A DNA stretch of 64,000 nt from Oreocharis arfaki (GCA_013398015.1 VZRR01014165.1:2217290-2281289); one strand, 5' to 3'; positions 1-12,997 are shown, counted from the first letter of the stretch. Program-made: numbers and translations. The notes: a model not told the origin generated them from the letters alone.

Positions 1-767
1 CTGCCTGCTACCACAGCTGATCACAGCAGATAATCTGATTCATAAATTCATCATCTTCTGTTTTTAAACCTCTGGACAAGGACAGAAGGGAGTATTGATG
101 TCACTAGTCTACTTGGCAACCACTTGGAAGGACGTTCTGAAAAATCATTACTCTGATCAAAAAACACTCATCTAGCTTAGAGCTCAGTTATTCCTAGCCA
201 ATTTACATACACTTGTACTTAGGCCAAAATTGTTCCATAAGTTAAGTAGCTCTTCTTTTTTTCCCAGCTGCCTAGTCCTGTTTGATGCATTTGTCTGAGT
301 TGAACAAGTTTTAAACTGTCTCTCACAGGTGATGAGTGCTTTGCCTCCTTGGTCATCTCAGCATTCCTTCTCCAAACCCATTCTAATTTCTATTGATCAT
401 CACTTTAAAAAATGTTTTTTTCAATGCAAAACACGTTCTAGAGTCGTCCATCTGCTGCAATTATATTAATGGCACAGCAGAAGCCTAATTTCCAGCTCTT
501 ACAGTGAGCATCCTTCCTTTATCGGTCCATACAGTAAGAAGTCAGACATGACAGATGCCTCCAAAATCTGGATTTCTAGGCTTGCAGTTTTGTATATTAA
601 AAACCTTGCTTATTTTTAGACATAGGGAACTGTATTGGGCACCATTCTTTTCATGTTTTTGGGGTGTTCAGTTTAGCAACCTCAACATAGATGGCATAGA
701 GTCTGGGTCTATGCAGCTGCCATCACAGTCTCCTGTAGTTCTTGTGTTGAATATGCCATTTCTTTGC
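1..767. other. Unique sequence, no feature recognised
   Basis: Mixed AT-rich sequence with short chance open frames only. I see no splice-flanked exon, RNA gene or repeat that I can name. The right edge is set by the start of the GC-richer LTR-like repeat. Confidence 0.5.
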
Positions 768-2190
768 TGTTGCATTGGGTTTGTGTGGCAAGGTTCTTGG
801 AATGGGGGCTACAGGGGTGGCTTCTGTAAAAAGCTGTCCCCTTGTCTCTGACAGAGCCAATGCAGTGTGGGTCCAAGATGGACACCCCACCAGCCCAGCC
901 CAAGACCATCAGTGTTGGTGGCAGTGCCTTCAGGGTAGCAGAGTTACAGAGGAGAAGAAAAACCTGCACAACAGAAATTGCAACCAGAGGAGCAAAAGCA
1001 TATGAGAGGAACAGCCGTTCAGACACCCAGGTCAGTGCAGAAGGAGAGGGAGGAAATGCTCCAGCACCAGAGCAGAGATTCCCCTGCAGCCCCTGGTGAA
1101 GACGATGGTGAAGCAGCTGTGCTCCTACAGCCCATGGAGGTCCTCGGGGAGCAGAGACCCAGACAAGAGCAGGTTAAGGCCCAAAACAAGCTGTGACCTT
1201 GTAAGAAGCCTGTGCGGGAGCAGGCTCCTGACAGGACCCATGCTACCATGGTGAGAGGAGCCCAGGCTGGAGCAGGTTTGCTGGCAAGATATAAGACCTC
1301 ATGGGGGACCCGTGTTGGAGCAGTGTCTTCCTGAGGGCCTGCATCCTGTGGAACAGACCCACACTGGAGTAATTTATGAGTAAGTGCAGCCTATGGAAAG
1401 GACTCACACTGGAGAAGTTCATGGAGAGTCATCTCCCATGGGCAGGACCCCACACTGGAGCGGAGGAAGAGCGTAAGGAGTCCTCTCCTTGAGGAGGAAG
1501 GAGCAGCCGAGACAACATGTGATGAACTGACCACAGCACCTGTTGCAGTTTGTGGCTTGTTGCGGAGGCATGGCAGGCCACAAGCAGGTTTATTGGAGAG
1601 CATCTCTGCCCAAGCCCGGGTCAGTGCCCTGGTGCCCCAGCCTCCCCTCTGCAGGCTGGTCACTGCGCTGTCCCTGGCTGGGGGAGCCAGCNCCGGGCAC
1701 AGGGAGGTGCATGGGCAGAGTCGGGGTACAGAGGCCAATAGGGAGAACCCGAGGGAGTGTCCAGGACCAGGGGCAGGGAAGGCAGGACAGTGTGGGAAGG
1801 GGCAGACATATAAGGAGGAAAGGGGTGGGGAAATACATTGCTTTTTGGGGGAGAAGATTGCAGCTTCTAGGGCACTTCAAGCACCCTTTCCCCATCCCCT
1901 TGTGCCGCTTGCAGCAAGGAGATAAAGTAATCACGAATGAATTTAAGCCTAATGTTTTAAACTTTGCTTTTATTTTCTCATTATCTTATTCTGATTTGTT
2001 TGGTAATAAATAAAATTAATTTCCACAAGTCGAGTCCCTTTTGCTCATGACAGCGATTGGTGAGCGACCCCTCCCTACCCTTACTTTGACCCACGAGCCT
2101 TTCATTATATTTTCTCTCCCCTGCCCAGCTGAGCAGAAGAACGATGGAGCAACTTTAGTGGGCATCTGGCATCCATCCAGGGTCAACCCA
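768..2190 (+). mobile_element. Solo LTR-like avian endogenous retrovirus repeat
   Basis: This 1.42 kb block is clearly GC-richer than its surroundings. It starts with TG (TGTTGCATTGGG) and ends with CA (GGTCAACCCA at 2181-2190), as retroviral LTRs do. Inside it are a TATA-like box (TATAAG, 1809-1814) and a polyadenylation signal (AATAAA, 2005-2010), in the order expected of U3-R-U5. The wording matches a dispersed bird repeat I remember from passerine genomes, probably ERVL-type; that naming is memory-based. No gag, pol or env open frame follows, so it looks like a solo LTR. I could not find a convincing target-site duplication. One base is ambiguous (1692). Short open frames crossing it are chance products of its GC content. 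Confidence 0.6.
1208..1463 (+). repeat. Six degenerate ~48 bp tandem subrepeats
   Basis: Within the LTR-like repeat a core of the form CCCACACTGGAGCAG recurs at about 1208, 1261, 1309, 1358, 1403 and 1449, with spacings of 53, 48, 49, 45 and 46 bp. The sequence between cores is also loosely repeated (for example CCTATGGAAAGGA beside CCCATGGGCAGGA). It lies upstream of the TATA-like box, where U3 enhancer repeats would sit. Regulatory function is inference. Confidence 0.65.
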
Positions 2191-5100
2191 TAGGTACCTT
2201 ACAACACATCATACGGCACTAGAAGTTTATGTTTAGGCAGCTGAACCGCATCCTAGATACCTCTACTGGAGGTATTCTCATCTGAACCAGTCGCCCTACG
2301 TAATATATAAACCTTTCCCTTTGGTGAGATGAATTCCATAATCCAGTATTCAAACAGATGTGTCCAAAGCGTAATTTTGCCTTCTGGTGAACTTTTCTGG
2401 AGATATTTCTTTAAAATATTTTTCTAAGTTTATTTTGAAACAAATTTAATGGCAAGTCATGATTTTTAATTTATTCACATATTTCATGGTACAAATAGCA
2501 ACATGAAATACAGAATATATATTTTCAGTCATTTAAGTAATGATATGGCAATCTACATTTCTGCTAACATGCATTAACATGAATAATATGATAATTAAAA
2601 TGGTCTAATTTTTGAAGCGTTATTATGAACTATTATTGCCCAAGACTGAGGGAAACATATTATCTTTATAGCTTAATCTGTGTTGTAATTTTAAAATGTC
2701 ATACTTTTGATCTAGAAAGTTAGATGACTGTTTATGAATCTAAGGAATAGCTTTTTGGAGTATCCTAGAAAAGTGTTTCTCAGCCAACACCAACATTTTG
2801 GAAAGACCTCCTGCACTGGTGAGTACATTGGCCCAGATTCATCCTGCTCCACTTTAGGCACCAAACTGAAAGTCCTAAATTGTGATCTGTATTCATTTGT
2901 AATTTCTTTCACAGATATTTTAACTGGCTAGGGCCATAGACAGAAAAGATTGCAGGGGTAAAATAGGATTCTTTAAAACTATATTCTCTTTGAAGACAAC
3001 AGGAAAATAAATGAAATGTCTGAACACCTGCAGGGAGAGATCCCTTAACAACAGCAGGTCTTTCTTCCTACAAATCTGGAATTTTCTGCAGTTCAGCTTA
3101 TAAAAGTTGTCAACATCTTTACTATGAATATAAGGAACCCATAGAAAATAGTAACTAGTCCAATCTGCCTGTATCTCTTTTATTTCACCTTAATACATTA
3201 ACAGATGAGAGCAAGACTTCCTCCTTCCAGCTAATTTTCTCTGTCTCTTGCTTTGCTGGCAGCACAGGGACTCTGTTTCAAAGGTTGTGCATGTGCTTGT
3301 GAAGGCTACTTCCACGGTTACACACCTTTCTACAACAGAAGGATGGCTTAAGGAGAGCCTGTTTTCCGACTCTTACTACCATGACAAATGGTCTAACTGC
3401 TCAGCAGTTGAGCAAAAATTGATAGTAGACTTATCTAACACTCCAGATTTCTCTAGCAAGTTACTTCTGCAATATGGGTAGTGCTTAGGTGTCTCAATAG
3501 GGCTTGAAGAAGAGCTTGAGTGGGAAACCAGTGCTCAACCCCCAAGCATGAACATGTATAGGTCCCTGGAGTTAGATGCCCAAGGTTCAAGCTAAGTACA
3601 AAGCTAACTAGTAAATGTAGAAGGCATTAAGCTTAGACAGTCCTGAAAAACTGGACAATAAAATCGATGCCTGGGACTTCAAAAAGTTTCAAGAAACTAG
3701 GTTCCCATATGCAGGGGTTTCAGGTGATGTTTCTTATTATTTTGTGCTACCTGAAATTCACTAGAAAAAGAGGTACCTCCAAAGGATTATTCAGCCAACT
3801 CTGTGGATTGTGAATGTGACTCTGGAGATGCCTGACACCATTGATTACAGAGTCAATTAAGGTTTTAAGTTAATTATTCAGTTAAGGTATAAATTAGATG
3901 AGATGCACATGAGCCTGATTGCTTCCACTATTTTCATAATCCAGGTCTTGGAAGAGAATGCTCAAAATAAAAAAATATGCTTGATACATATCATATAGCT
4001 CAAGTACCACCAAATACATAAAGTAGTAGCTACATTTCACATTTATATGTAAATACTTTGGTCATTCATTATATGATGTCATAGTTGGACATCTAAGGGG
4101 CAATTTCTCTCACCTCACCTTGACACCTACAATAATTACAATATTTACATATTTTCTAGATTCCCTTTAGAGTCAAAAGGGTGAGGTAGGTGTTCATGAT
4201 TCACCTGGCATACTGAAGTTGTCAAGCTTCAGTTGAGAGGTGTTGTACACTAGAAATGCCTACCTCCTTCACCGGTTTCAAAGGAATTCTAAATGGCTAG
4301 CTCTGATTTGGATGTCTACCACTCAAATGTAGGAGAAATTAACCTCTCCCCAGTTCTACTTGGTATACAACAACATAACATGCAATTCTGTTTGTGTGTT
4401 ATGAAATAATAAAAAGATACAAAAGAAAAAGCATATTTCTGATGGTAATTTTAATTTCAAATGGAAATTTTGTAAAATATTATAATTTTCTTTACAAATG
4501 GCTTTGGGGGAAACGAACTCTTTTAAAAATCAGGCTCAGAGAAAAATTGAAAATCTGGACATCTCCGGTGAAGTAGAAATGCTCAGTTTTGAACAACGCT
4601 TTTCACTTAACACAAAAGTATTTGCATAGAGTATACTAGGGAGTGATAGAAATACTTGTTCCAGTCCCTTAAAATCAATCAGTTGATGATGTCTAGGTAC
4701 AAAACAGAGTCTTTATGTGTGGTTTGGAATAAAAGAGACCATGTAATTTTGTATTTTACACTTAAAGACACTCAGCTGAGAATGCCATGCACACATTACC
4801 ATCCATAATTTAATTTTGCATGTAATTTCATGCACACTGTGAATCCATCTCAAGCCTACTGTGTCTACAGAAATCTCATATTTTGTAAGTGAATATCACT
4901 TAGGCTGCACACCTCAAGTTATTGTTAAGATAACCAATCAAAAGAATGCAGCCCAAAGACACATGTACTAATTTGATAAATTACTTCCACAGATGTATTT
5001 ATCCCTTGACTAATGAAGACTTTAAACCCCTAAATAAGTGAACAAAGGAGTAATGTTCCCAGAAGCATTTGCCTAAAGTAATTTGAGGTTATTTAGCAAC

Positions 5101-7073
5101 CAGCACAATGCACGAAGTCACCGTAAATTCAAGACTGCATGCTCCATTCTATTCAGATTTTACAGAACTGGCAGGGAACTGAAAGAGCAGTTCATCCCCT
5201 GCTTCAGTGATTTCTTATGAGGTAGTTTGCCATAGAGATTGCTGGATTTTTAAAAAGGTTTCAAACCAGAAAAAAGTTAACTTAGGGGGTGACACATATT
5301 GAGGAAAGAAAGTACCGAAAAACATTGTGCTGTATCCCCCTTTTCCTTCCATTTATTTTCACTTACAACTCTAACACGAGGCTCAGATTTTTTAGTAGAT
5401 TGGCTTTGTAATATATCACCTGCCTTGAGACTCCAGTGCAAGGTTACTCTGCTTCCAGCCCCCATTCTTCGCTTAGATGGAGTCTAGAAGTGTTTAGAAG
5501 AGAACTGCTGGTTATTCTATGCAGATCCATTGGAGTGGCCCAGCACGTCAGGACCAGATTCTACCACAGGCATCACACCTGCCCCTGCATCCAATATCAT
5601 TTGCAGCCCTGGACTCCACACGGAAATCCACTGAGTTGCTAGATGAATGGTCACTGCACAGTCCAGCAACCCTGATGTACCCAGCCTATATTTCTCTTAC
5701 TGCACATGCACAGCTGCTTTGCAGCCACCACGTTTGTCAAGGTGAGTAGAACTTCACTGAAGACAAAACAAGTCATCAGAAGTCCTTGATATAGCAGCAA
5801 GAGGCAGAAAAGACAGTTTGCAGTTTCTGGCAGTAATGAGGTGAGGTGGTTTCACCTTAGAAATGGCCCCACTTTGCAGACTGACCATCAGCTGCACTGC
5901 AGTTGGGAAAAGATTTGAAATGTTCAGAGAACTGGAACGAAATAAATACTATGGTTTTCTTCATATCTTAATTAAACATGCTGAGAGAAAATATTTAGAT
6001 GGACTAATTATAAATCAAATACTTCTTCACCAAGATGTTTTTGTAATAAGGGTGGAAGTTGAGATGCAGTCTGAAGTTATTTTCAAGCATAATTGCAACA
6101 TTGAGAAGACTACAGAGAATCTATCAATTGTGAAGGTTGGAAACTACAGTGTTATGTCACTTGAGAAAAACAGCCTCTTCTAACATCTTCACACAGAGAA
6201 CTTTTAAAAGGACTGACCTTTAGCTGAGAGGAAGCAAAATAGACCAGTATATTATAAGACTGAAAAGCATGTATGAAGAAATCTGTGAAGAAAAAAAATA
6301 GTAAGAAATGAATATTCTTGGAAACCTATTCAGTGAGTAACAACTAAATAATAGAATTTATTTAAACAAAACATAAAACAAATATTTTATTTTTAAATAA
6401 CAGTAGTCTTGTGGCATAATAATTTGAAAATTGTTATCAGTGTGTGAATTTCCGGTGAAGCCAGTTTAAACCCTCCTCATATGTATAAAAAGATTATGTG
6501 CTCAAAGTAGGCAAATACACACTTTCTTCAGCAACCAAAAACCATTTCCAGGTTCACAGTTTTACAGACCTATTTTAAAAGGCTCAGAGTCCAGTTTTAA
6601 AAAAGTGTGAAAGTAGGTAATTGTCTTTTTTCCTCTTTCCCATATTTATACAAAATCTATTCTGTTGGATGCAAAATTCAACTAAAAATTAGCTAAATAT
6701 AATTGTAAATAGAAGTAAAACTGCAAGAATGTTAATAACACATTTTAAATACACAAAATACTTAATAACACGGGGAGCATGTTTCACTTGGCAGATGCTG
6801 CCAATTCATATGCAGCATTATTGCTTCCAATGAAACAAACTTGCCAAGCAGACCTAATCTCTTGTCTAGATATCTAACTATAGTATTTTCAGGGAAGAAA
6901 ATATTTCTTCATCTTTTGGGATGAAAACATCATCCTTAACTTAAGAAAACCAGGATGTACAAATTTGTGGATTTCACCTCAAGCTTTGACTGGCATTGCA
7001 TTTCAGAATCTGCTGCCCTGAATCCCAAAGTAGGCAAATTAACCATGCAACATTTTAATAAATGAGGAAACAA
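2191..7073. other. Unique AT-rich sequence, no gene recognised
   Basis: Nearly 4.9 kb without a recognisable gene or repeat family. A good donor-like site on the plus strand (CAAGGTGAGTA, near 5740) has a possible acceptor only 17 bp upstream and no convincing exon. Open frames here are all shorter than about 110 codons with no family resemblance. Confidence 0.45.
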
Positions 7074-7284
7074 GGCAAAAAAATAAAAAGGAAAAAAAGA
7101 TAAAAATAAAACAACATTAAAAAACCCAAAACAAACAAAAAACATTAAAAAAACACAACAAAAAAACAAACCCAAAACAAACAAACAAAAAAAAAACACA
7201 CAAAAAAGCAAACAAACACCCCCAAAAAAAAAAAAGAAAAAAAGAGGGCTAGTTTGGTAAAAATAGGAATCGGTGGTTGCCCAG
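7074..7284 (+). repeat. A/C-rich low-complexity tract
   Basis: Runs of A broken by single C or CC (AAAC, AACCC, ACACA) dominate until about 7240. They are followed by about 40 bp of ordinary sequence that stops at the gap. The part from about 7153 on is repeated after the gap. Phenylalanine- and lysine-rich reading frames across it are artefacts of base composition. Confidence 0.85.
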
Positions 7285-7722
7285 NNNNNNNNNNNNNNNN
7301 NNNNNNNNNNNNNNNNNNNNNNNNNNNNNNNNNNNNNNNNNNNNNNNNNNNNNNNNNNNNNNNNNNNNNNNNNNNNNNNNNNNNNNNNNNNNNNNNNNNN
7401 NNNNNNNNNNNNNNNNNNNNNNNNNNNNNNNNNNNNNNNNNNNNNNNNNNNNNNNNNNNNNNNNNNNNNNNNNNNNNNNNNNNNNNNNNNNNNNNNNNNN
7501 NNNNNNNNNNNNNNNNNNNNNNNNNNNNNNNNNNNNNNNNNNNNNNNNNNNNNNNNNNNNNNNNNNNNNNNNNNNNNNNNNNNNNNNNNNNNNNNNNNNN
7601 NNNNNNNNNNNNNNNNNNNNNNNNNNNNNNNNNNNNNNNNNNNNNNNNNNNNNNNNNNNNNNNNNNNNNNNNNNNNNNNNNNNNNNNNNNNNNNNNNNNN
7701 NNNNNNNNNNNNNNNNNNNNNN
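7285..7722. other. Assembly gap (438 N)
   Basis: The bases are all N. The gap interrupts an A/C-rich tract that is hard to sequence. Open frames drawn through it have no meaning. Confidence 0.99.
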
Positions 7723-7856
7723 AAAAACAAAAAAAAAACAAACCCAAAACAAAAAAAAAAAAAAAAAACACACAAAAAAACAAACAAACCCCCCCAAAAA
7801 AAAAAAAGAAAAAAAGAGTGCTAGTTTGGTAAAAATAGGAATCGGTGGTTGCCCAG
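7723..7856 (+). repeat. Second copy of the sequence before the gap
   Basis: The bases after the gap repeat 7153-7284 almost exactly: the same A/C runs, the same C-run followed by A12, then AGAG(G/T)GCTAGTTTGG, then the same words up to GCCCAG. Differences are limited to homopolymer lengths and one or two bases. Two contig ends that overlap but were not merged would look like this. A real tandem duplication is the alternative. Confidence 0.85.
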
Positions 7857-8002
7857 AGAAACTGTGGGTGTTCCATCCTTGGAAGTGTCCCAGGCCAGGT
7901 TAGAGGGCACCCCAAGCAATCTGATCTAGTAGCAGGGGGATTGGAACCAGATGATCTTTAAGGTCCTTTCCAACACAAGCCTTTCTATGATTCTCTGATT
8001 CT
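7843..8002 (+). mobile_element. CR1 3' end, plus orientation
   Basis: The block carries the typical CR1 3' region: 'GTTGCCCAGAGA', then 'CCTTGGAAGTGTCCCAGGCC', then 'GGAACCAGATGATCTTTAAG', then 'TCCTTTCCAACACAAGCC'. It ends in TTCTATGATTCTCTGATTCT at 8002, the short octamer-type tail of avian CR1. Only about 160 bp survive, so the copy is heavily 5'-truncated, as is usual for CR1. Its first words already occur just before the gap (7271-7284). Confidence 0.9.
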
Positions 8003-10424
8003 AAAAAGGAACAAGTAGAGATAATTAAAAACTCTGTCCATGGGCTAAGCCTTCTTCAGCACGTTGCTGTGGTGGGAGGGGGACATCAGTCTCTCCTGAT
8101 TCTCTTGCCTATGAAATACCTTCCCTATGAAGAAAATGTTGTGATAGAGGTACCTGGCAGAAAGCTAATGAAGAAGGCCATGTGTGGCTGCAGGACAGCT
8201 TCAGTTTTACTGACTTGCTCACTACTCTTTGGGTGCCTTGAGAGCCAGAACTCCTGAAGTACCCCATTCCTTCATCAGCACTGGAGAGAGGCAGGAAGCT
8301 TTGAAGGCACAGTAAGTCAAGACATCTAGCTTGGAATCTTCCCCTAGATGTTTTTAAAGGCCCTTACTTCATGAGAAGTACTTCTCTAGACATCTAAAAA
8401 TTTTTACTGAAGCTCAAAGCCAGTGTTAAATGAGCTGGTTTTCCCTCTGGCCTCTTCTCAACACCCCTCATTAGCAACAGACACAAAAGTATGGATAATA
8501 TCTATTGTATGTATGTGTTGGAGATACTGTCTGTTAAAATCAAGAGAACACCTTGAGACCTGAAGGAAAGCTATAGAAAAAATATACATAAATAATGTAT
8601 CAGAGAAAGTTAGGATTTAATAAGTAGAAAAAGTCTCAGATAATAAACTTGACTTTTAAACAGGAACAAAAAATGTCACTCTTACTTGAGCTGGATTTTA
8701 ATGCAATCTTCAAGGTGTAAGAAGTGTGGAAAATCAATAGCAAATCCCAGTGTCCTTATGCTGAGATATTCAAAATGTTAGCTCTAACGGGAGTCATATA
8801 AAAGCAGCCATAAACCAGTGCTGATCAGTTCACACATGTGCTGTAAAGAGATACAGTTCAGAATTTAAATACCTCATATATCTTTTGTAAAAAGCTGCCC
8901 CCCCCCCAATAATAAGTTTAAAAAACATTGCAGTCTTTCTCAAAACTGGGGACACAGATGTGAAGATAGATAATTTTTGAGAAATTATTTTCTCTTCTTG
9001 GGTAATTATCATTAATGAAAGAAAAAAAAATCTTAAATCCTAATAAATCAGAGACAGAATTGACCAACCATGCATCCAAATTGCTGCATTATTCACACTG
9101 GAATTACTCCAAAGATTAGCTACAAATTGAATTTATGGTTTCATTTTTCATAACTACTGTGTTGTGACAGATGAGAGGAATCTCTGAGAAAAATGACAGT
9201 GATGGACCTAATTTCTTAGTGCTCTATCTTCAAGATAGAACTAAACTATCTCTATTTACTGTTGGGTTTTGTACAATCTATTTTGGCAAGCATAAAAAGC
9301 TTTTATGAAATACAATATATCCCATTTTATACATCAGTCAGTAAAAAAAAATCACAGAAAACCTCAACATTTCATTTGAAAAAGGAGGCCAATCAAATTA
9401 AAATGAAGTTTCACAGACACTGTACAGACAAAAATACCACTTTAAACCTATTTAAAAGCTTACACTCTATCATCACTGTGCATCTTACTCTCTTCCAAGG
9501 GATCCTCAATGTCTGTGTAATATGTAGAATATGGAAGAAAATTAACAGACCACCATACCATGAAACACCAAGGTTTGGGATCTCTGTTGGGGGGTTGGTT
9601 TGTGCTTTTCTTGTACTGCACCTAACAGAAATGGAGCTGGACTGTCCAGGGTATTGTGGCAATACAAGCTATAAATAATAATTACAGCAATAATCTCCAA
9701 GTTCAACAAAGCTTCTGGGCTAGTACATAAAAACTGAAATACTAGAGTGCCAGATATTAGAGACAAATGTTTTACCCTGAAATGACTTTTACGTATAACT
9801 TGTATCAAACAGAGAAAATAAAAACATAGGGTTTTTTCAGCTTTTCAAACTGGGTTTGTATAGTCCAGGCCTCTTGGGCTAGAAATAATTGAAAGCAAGT
9901 TTGAGATTACACTTAGGTCACAAACAGAGTTGATGCCTGAAGCTTTTCAGGGACAAAAAATATGGGAACATTCATAATGTAAGCTAGACAAAGTCAACAC
10001 AAGTGCTACAGAAAACTGCAGTTCAGGTATTTCTAGCACACTAACTGAGAACCTGGATTTTTCTTTCATGTTAGAAAAACATGGTTTAATAACTGCACTA
10101 ACAATGAAAGGCCAGAATCTTTCACACTTATTCAAATTAACATTGAACATCCTTTCCAAGAAGTATCACTGTCTCTGGTGCAATCTGCTAAGTTTGAATA
10201 ACAGGAGAATCTATCCCACAGCACCCCCAGTTTATGGTGCAGGGTATGTTTTGGTTCATTTTACTTATCTTTCGCACTAAAGAGACTCCACAACAATCAC
10301 AGGAATTCCAGCAGATTCACTAGCTCTCCGAATTTCTAGCTCTTCCCCCAGAATTCAGCTAATAACAACACCAATAACAGTGAGACGAATGCTAGTTGAT
10401 AGAGATTTTCATTATTTAGTTCTC
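8003..10424. other. Unique sequence, no gene recognised
   Basis: A C10 run sits at 8898-8907. The longest gap-free open frame of the window (about 138 codons ending at 9678, plus strand) lies here. It begins with a non-ATG codon, has no family resemblance and no useful splice sites, so I treat it as chance. Confidence 0.45.
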
Positions 10425-10580
10425 CAACTGCATGGCTATTTGTCCATTTTACAGATACCAAAAGCCAGGGATAGAAAATACTTTGCTCAGAGTAATTCAG
10501 CCAGACAGACCCCACATGTCCAAAGCCTCAGTCCACCACCATTCACCAGGGTCCTCTAAAAGTAGATATGAGTATTTTAT
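10425..10580 (+). repeat. Possible MIR-like SINE relic
   Basis: The words CCATTTTACAGATACCAAAA, followed after about 30 bp by TTTGCTCAGAGTAATTCAGC, resemble the conserved core of MIR/CORE-SINEs (a CCATTTTACAGAT box, then a CTTGCCCAAGGTCACACAGC box). The match is weak, as expected for an element this old. Confidence 0.3.
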
Positions 10581-10989
10581 CCAGAAATTCATCCTAAACC
10601 ATGCATCCCATAATGTGTTTCAAAATGTTGGTTTCCTGATTGTTGAAATAAATGTGTCTGCTGAAGTTTGCCATGGCTTGCTTTGTACCGTGCAGTCATA
10701 TTTCTTCATAAGCTAGGACAGAAACCTGGCAGGGGAAGACAAAAGATAGTGCCTGCTCAGGCCTTGCTCGGATGTGCAACCAGTCCATGGTGTACGCCCT
10801 AGTCCAGGAGCAGGGTAATTCTCCTTCCCCCTGAATACACCAAAACTTCCTTTTCAACTCCATATATACAAAAAAAAAAAAAATTCCATTTGCTGCCCTG
10901 ATATCATGATAAAAACAATTGCATAAATACGCAGCAGGATAGATCAAGGAAGAAAAATTACCTGCCTTTGATGATAATTATATATAACT

Positions 10990-11290
10990 GTCAAAAAACT
11001 GTGCATTTTTCAAAGCACTGCACAAAGTTAAACTAATGAATCAACACAACGCTATCCTAGTTATTACAAAGCAAATTAGGTGATGTTAACCTTATTTTAC
11101 ACAAGAAGAATAGAAAAGGAAGGACCTTATGTTTTAAACTTGGCATTATTAGAGCAGCAGCACATTCATGATTGCACACACATACTTTCTCTATGGAAAA
11201 AGAGCCCTAAATTGTTTATTCAAGGTCACAAAGAAAATTTAAGGCAAAGCAAAGAATAGACCAGTGCTCCACCTAATTTTTAGGCCTGTA
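10990..11290 (+). repeat. MIR-like SINE relic, probably interrupted
   Basis: CAAAGCACTGCACAAAG (near 11012), CCTTATTTTACACAAG (near 11092), TTCAAGGTCACAAAG (near 11219) and GAATAGACCAGTGCTCC follow the order of a MIR-type SINE (AGCGCTTTACAAA, CATTTTACAGATG, CAAGGTCACACAGC, GAACCCAGGTCTCC). About 100 bp of extra sequence lies between the second and third boxes, suggesting a later insertion or local divergence. Confidence 0.5.
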
Positions 11291-12997
11291 TTTTAAATGA
11301 AAGGCTCTCCCTCAATATGCACACGAGAAATTGCTAGTCTTACTCTTTTAAGTTTTTCACTTTGGCAGATACACAATCTATATGCAAATAGTTATGCACT
11401 TATTTTTCTGTAACTGCATAAGCAATGATTTGAACTGGCTGCATTAGGGAGCAGCAGGAATTTGGTAATGGAAATCACAGTTGTGAACATTTTCATGTCC
11501 ACTCTGTCACAGCCTTAAGACCCCGGTTTGGCACAATTAAACCAATGGATGCTGAATCTGAGTCACATGAAGCATAAGTATGAGAAGGACTGTCTCCTAC
11601 TTTTCAATTTGCTTTCATAATAGAGCATTTTTCATGGAAGAAACATGATCAATTTGAAGCAGAGATAACATTAGGTACTTCTAACAAGTATCTTATTTGA
11701 CCCGACTACTATTTTCTTTGAACTTTAAAAACGTGGTTGTCTTTAAACTGAACTCTTTTATGGGAGCACAGTTTGCAAAGAAACACATAGGAAAACTTAC
11801 AGACCATTTTTTAACTTTCTCAGTTAATTTCTACTGTATATAAAAAATTGGTAACTTCATTAACCATTGTATTCAGACATTTACTGTACATTCATTTAAT
11901 TTTCTATAATATTTTTTTAAATATTGAATATTAAACTGTTATTAAAGCAAGTCATAAGTTACATCATTATGATTGTACACAGTATCTTGTCTGCTGTGGT
12001 ATGTTTCTCTATGCATGGTAACAGTATTACTTTCTATTATTATTTGAAGCTACCTATCTTCATATCCAACAAAAAATCATGTCATGCTCAACAGTTCAGA
12101 AGAATACCTGCTTTTGTCATAGTTTTATGAGGAATGGAAAAATTTAAGCCTATTTAGTTTAGAGGTGAAAACTATATGGAAGGATCAATAAAACGAGAAG
12201 AATGGAATACCTTTCTCCTGTTCTCTAGCCAGCTCCCTTTGAAAGTGCTCCTAAGAGTGCTCTTTCTCACTTTACAAATCAAGCTGAGTACGAGCATCTG
12301 TGGTACATGACGCTGAGGATGATATGCATTTGCAGATCTGCATCACCCCATCCCTGAACATTATGCTAGAACACAATATCCTTCATTAGGAAAAAAAAAA
12401 GATAAAAATAGAATTATCTAAATGGAAAAGTAAGCACTAAATGGTAGTCCAATTACAAGTAGGAGAGGGAGAATAGACACAAGTAACTTAACCACTGCAT
12501 TTACAGTGTCTAGACACTGCAGCATTTCAAATGTCTAATTTAGAATTATGCTCAGTTAGAGGCAAACTGCTCTCAAGGCTCTCTATTTCTTGAGCTGTGT
12601 TCCTAATGGTTTCTGCAGTTTCTAGCATTAGAGTTTTCTGTTTTGTTCTGTTTGGGAATTGCTGTGTTTTTGCTGTGTTTGCTCCTGTTCACAACAATAA
12701 ACACCAAAATATCATGACAGCAGTTCCCAATGTGACAACACTTGGAACTATCAGTTAAAAATGTAACAAATCTCAGATTAAAGCCCATACCATCCAATTT
12801 TTGAAACTCAGAGGGTCTGCACATTGAAATAAATTACACAGCCATCTCAAGTCTGTCTGTGTGTGTCAAAAACAAATGTGTATTGCAAAGCTTTTTCAAA
12901 AAGTTACTCAACCAAGAGGTTCAAATGGTTTCATAAACTGGCCGATTACACTCTCCAAAAATACGGTCACTGAAACTGCCTAATTCTAAAGGTCTCA
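11291..12997. other. Unique sequence, no gene recognised
   Basis: AT-rich, with no repeat family or exon I can support. Confidence 0.45.

Noticed and set aside
1543..2013. 156-codon plus-strand open frame
   Set aside because: Lies inside the LTR-like repeat and carries no viral or host domain.
5720..5760. Strong plus-strand donor CAAGGTGAGTA
   Set aside because: The nearest acceptor would leave a 17 bp exon and upstream frames show no protein resemblance.
6936..7915. Long open frames on both strands spanning the gap
   Set aside because: They run through N and homopolymer-rich A/C sequence; the residues are almost only F, C, V or K, N, Q, T. Not coding.
9262..9678. Longest gap-free open frame (about 138 codons, plus strand)
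   Set aside because: Non-ATG start, no domain, no splice sites in useful positions. An open run of this length is expected by chance in 64 kb of AT-rich DNA.
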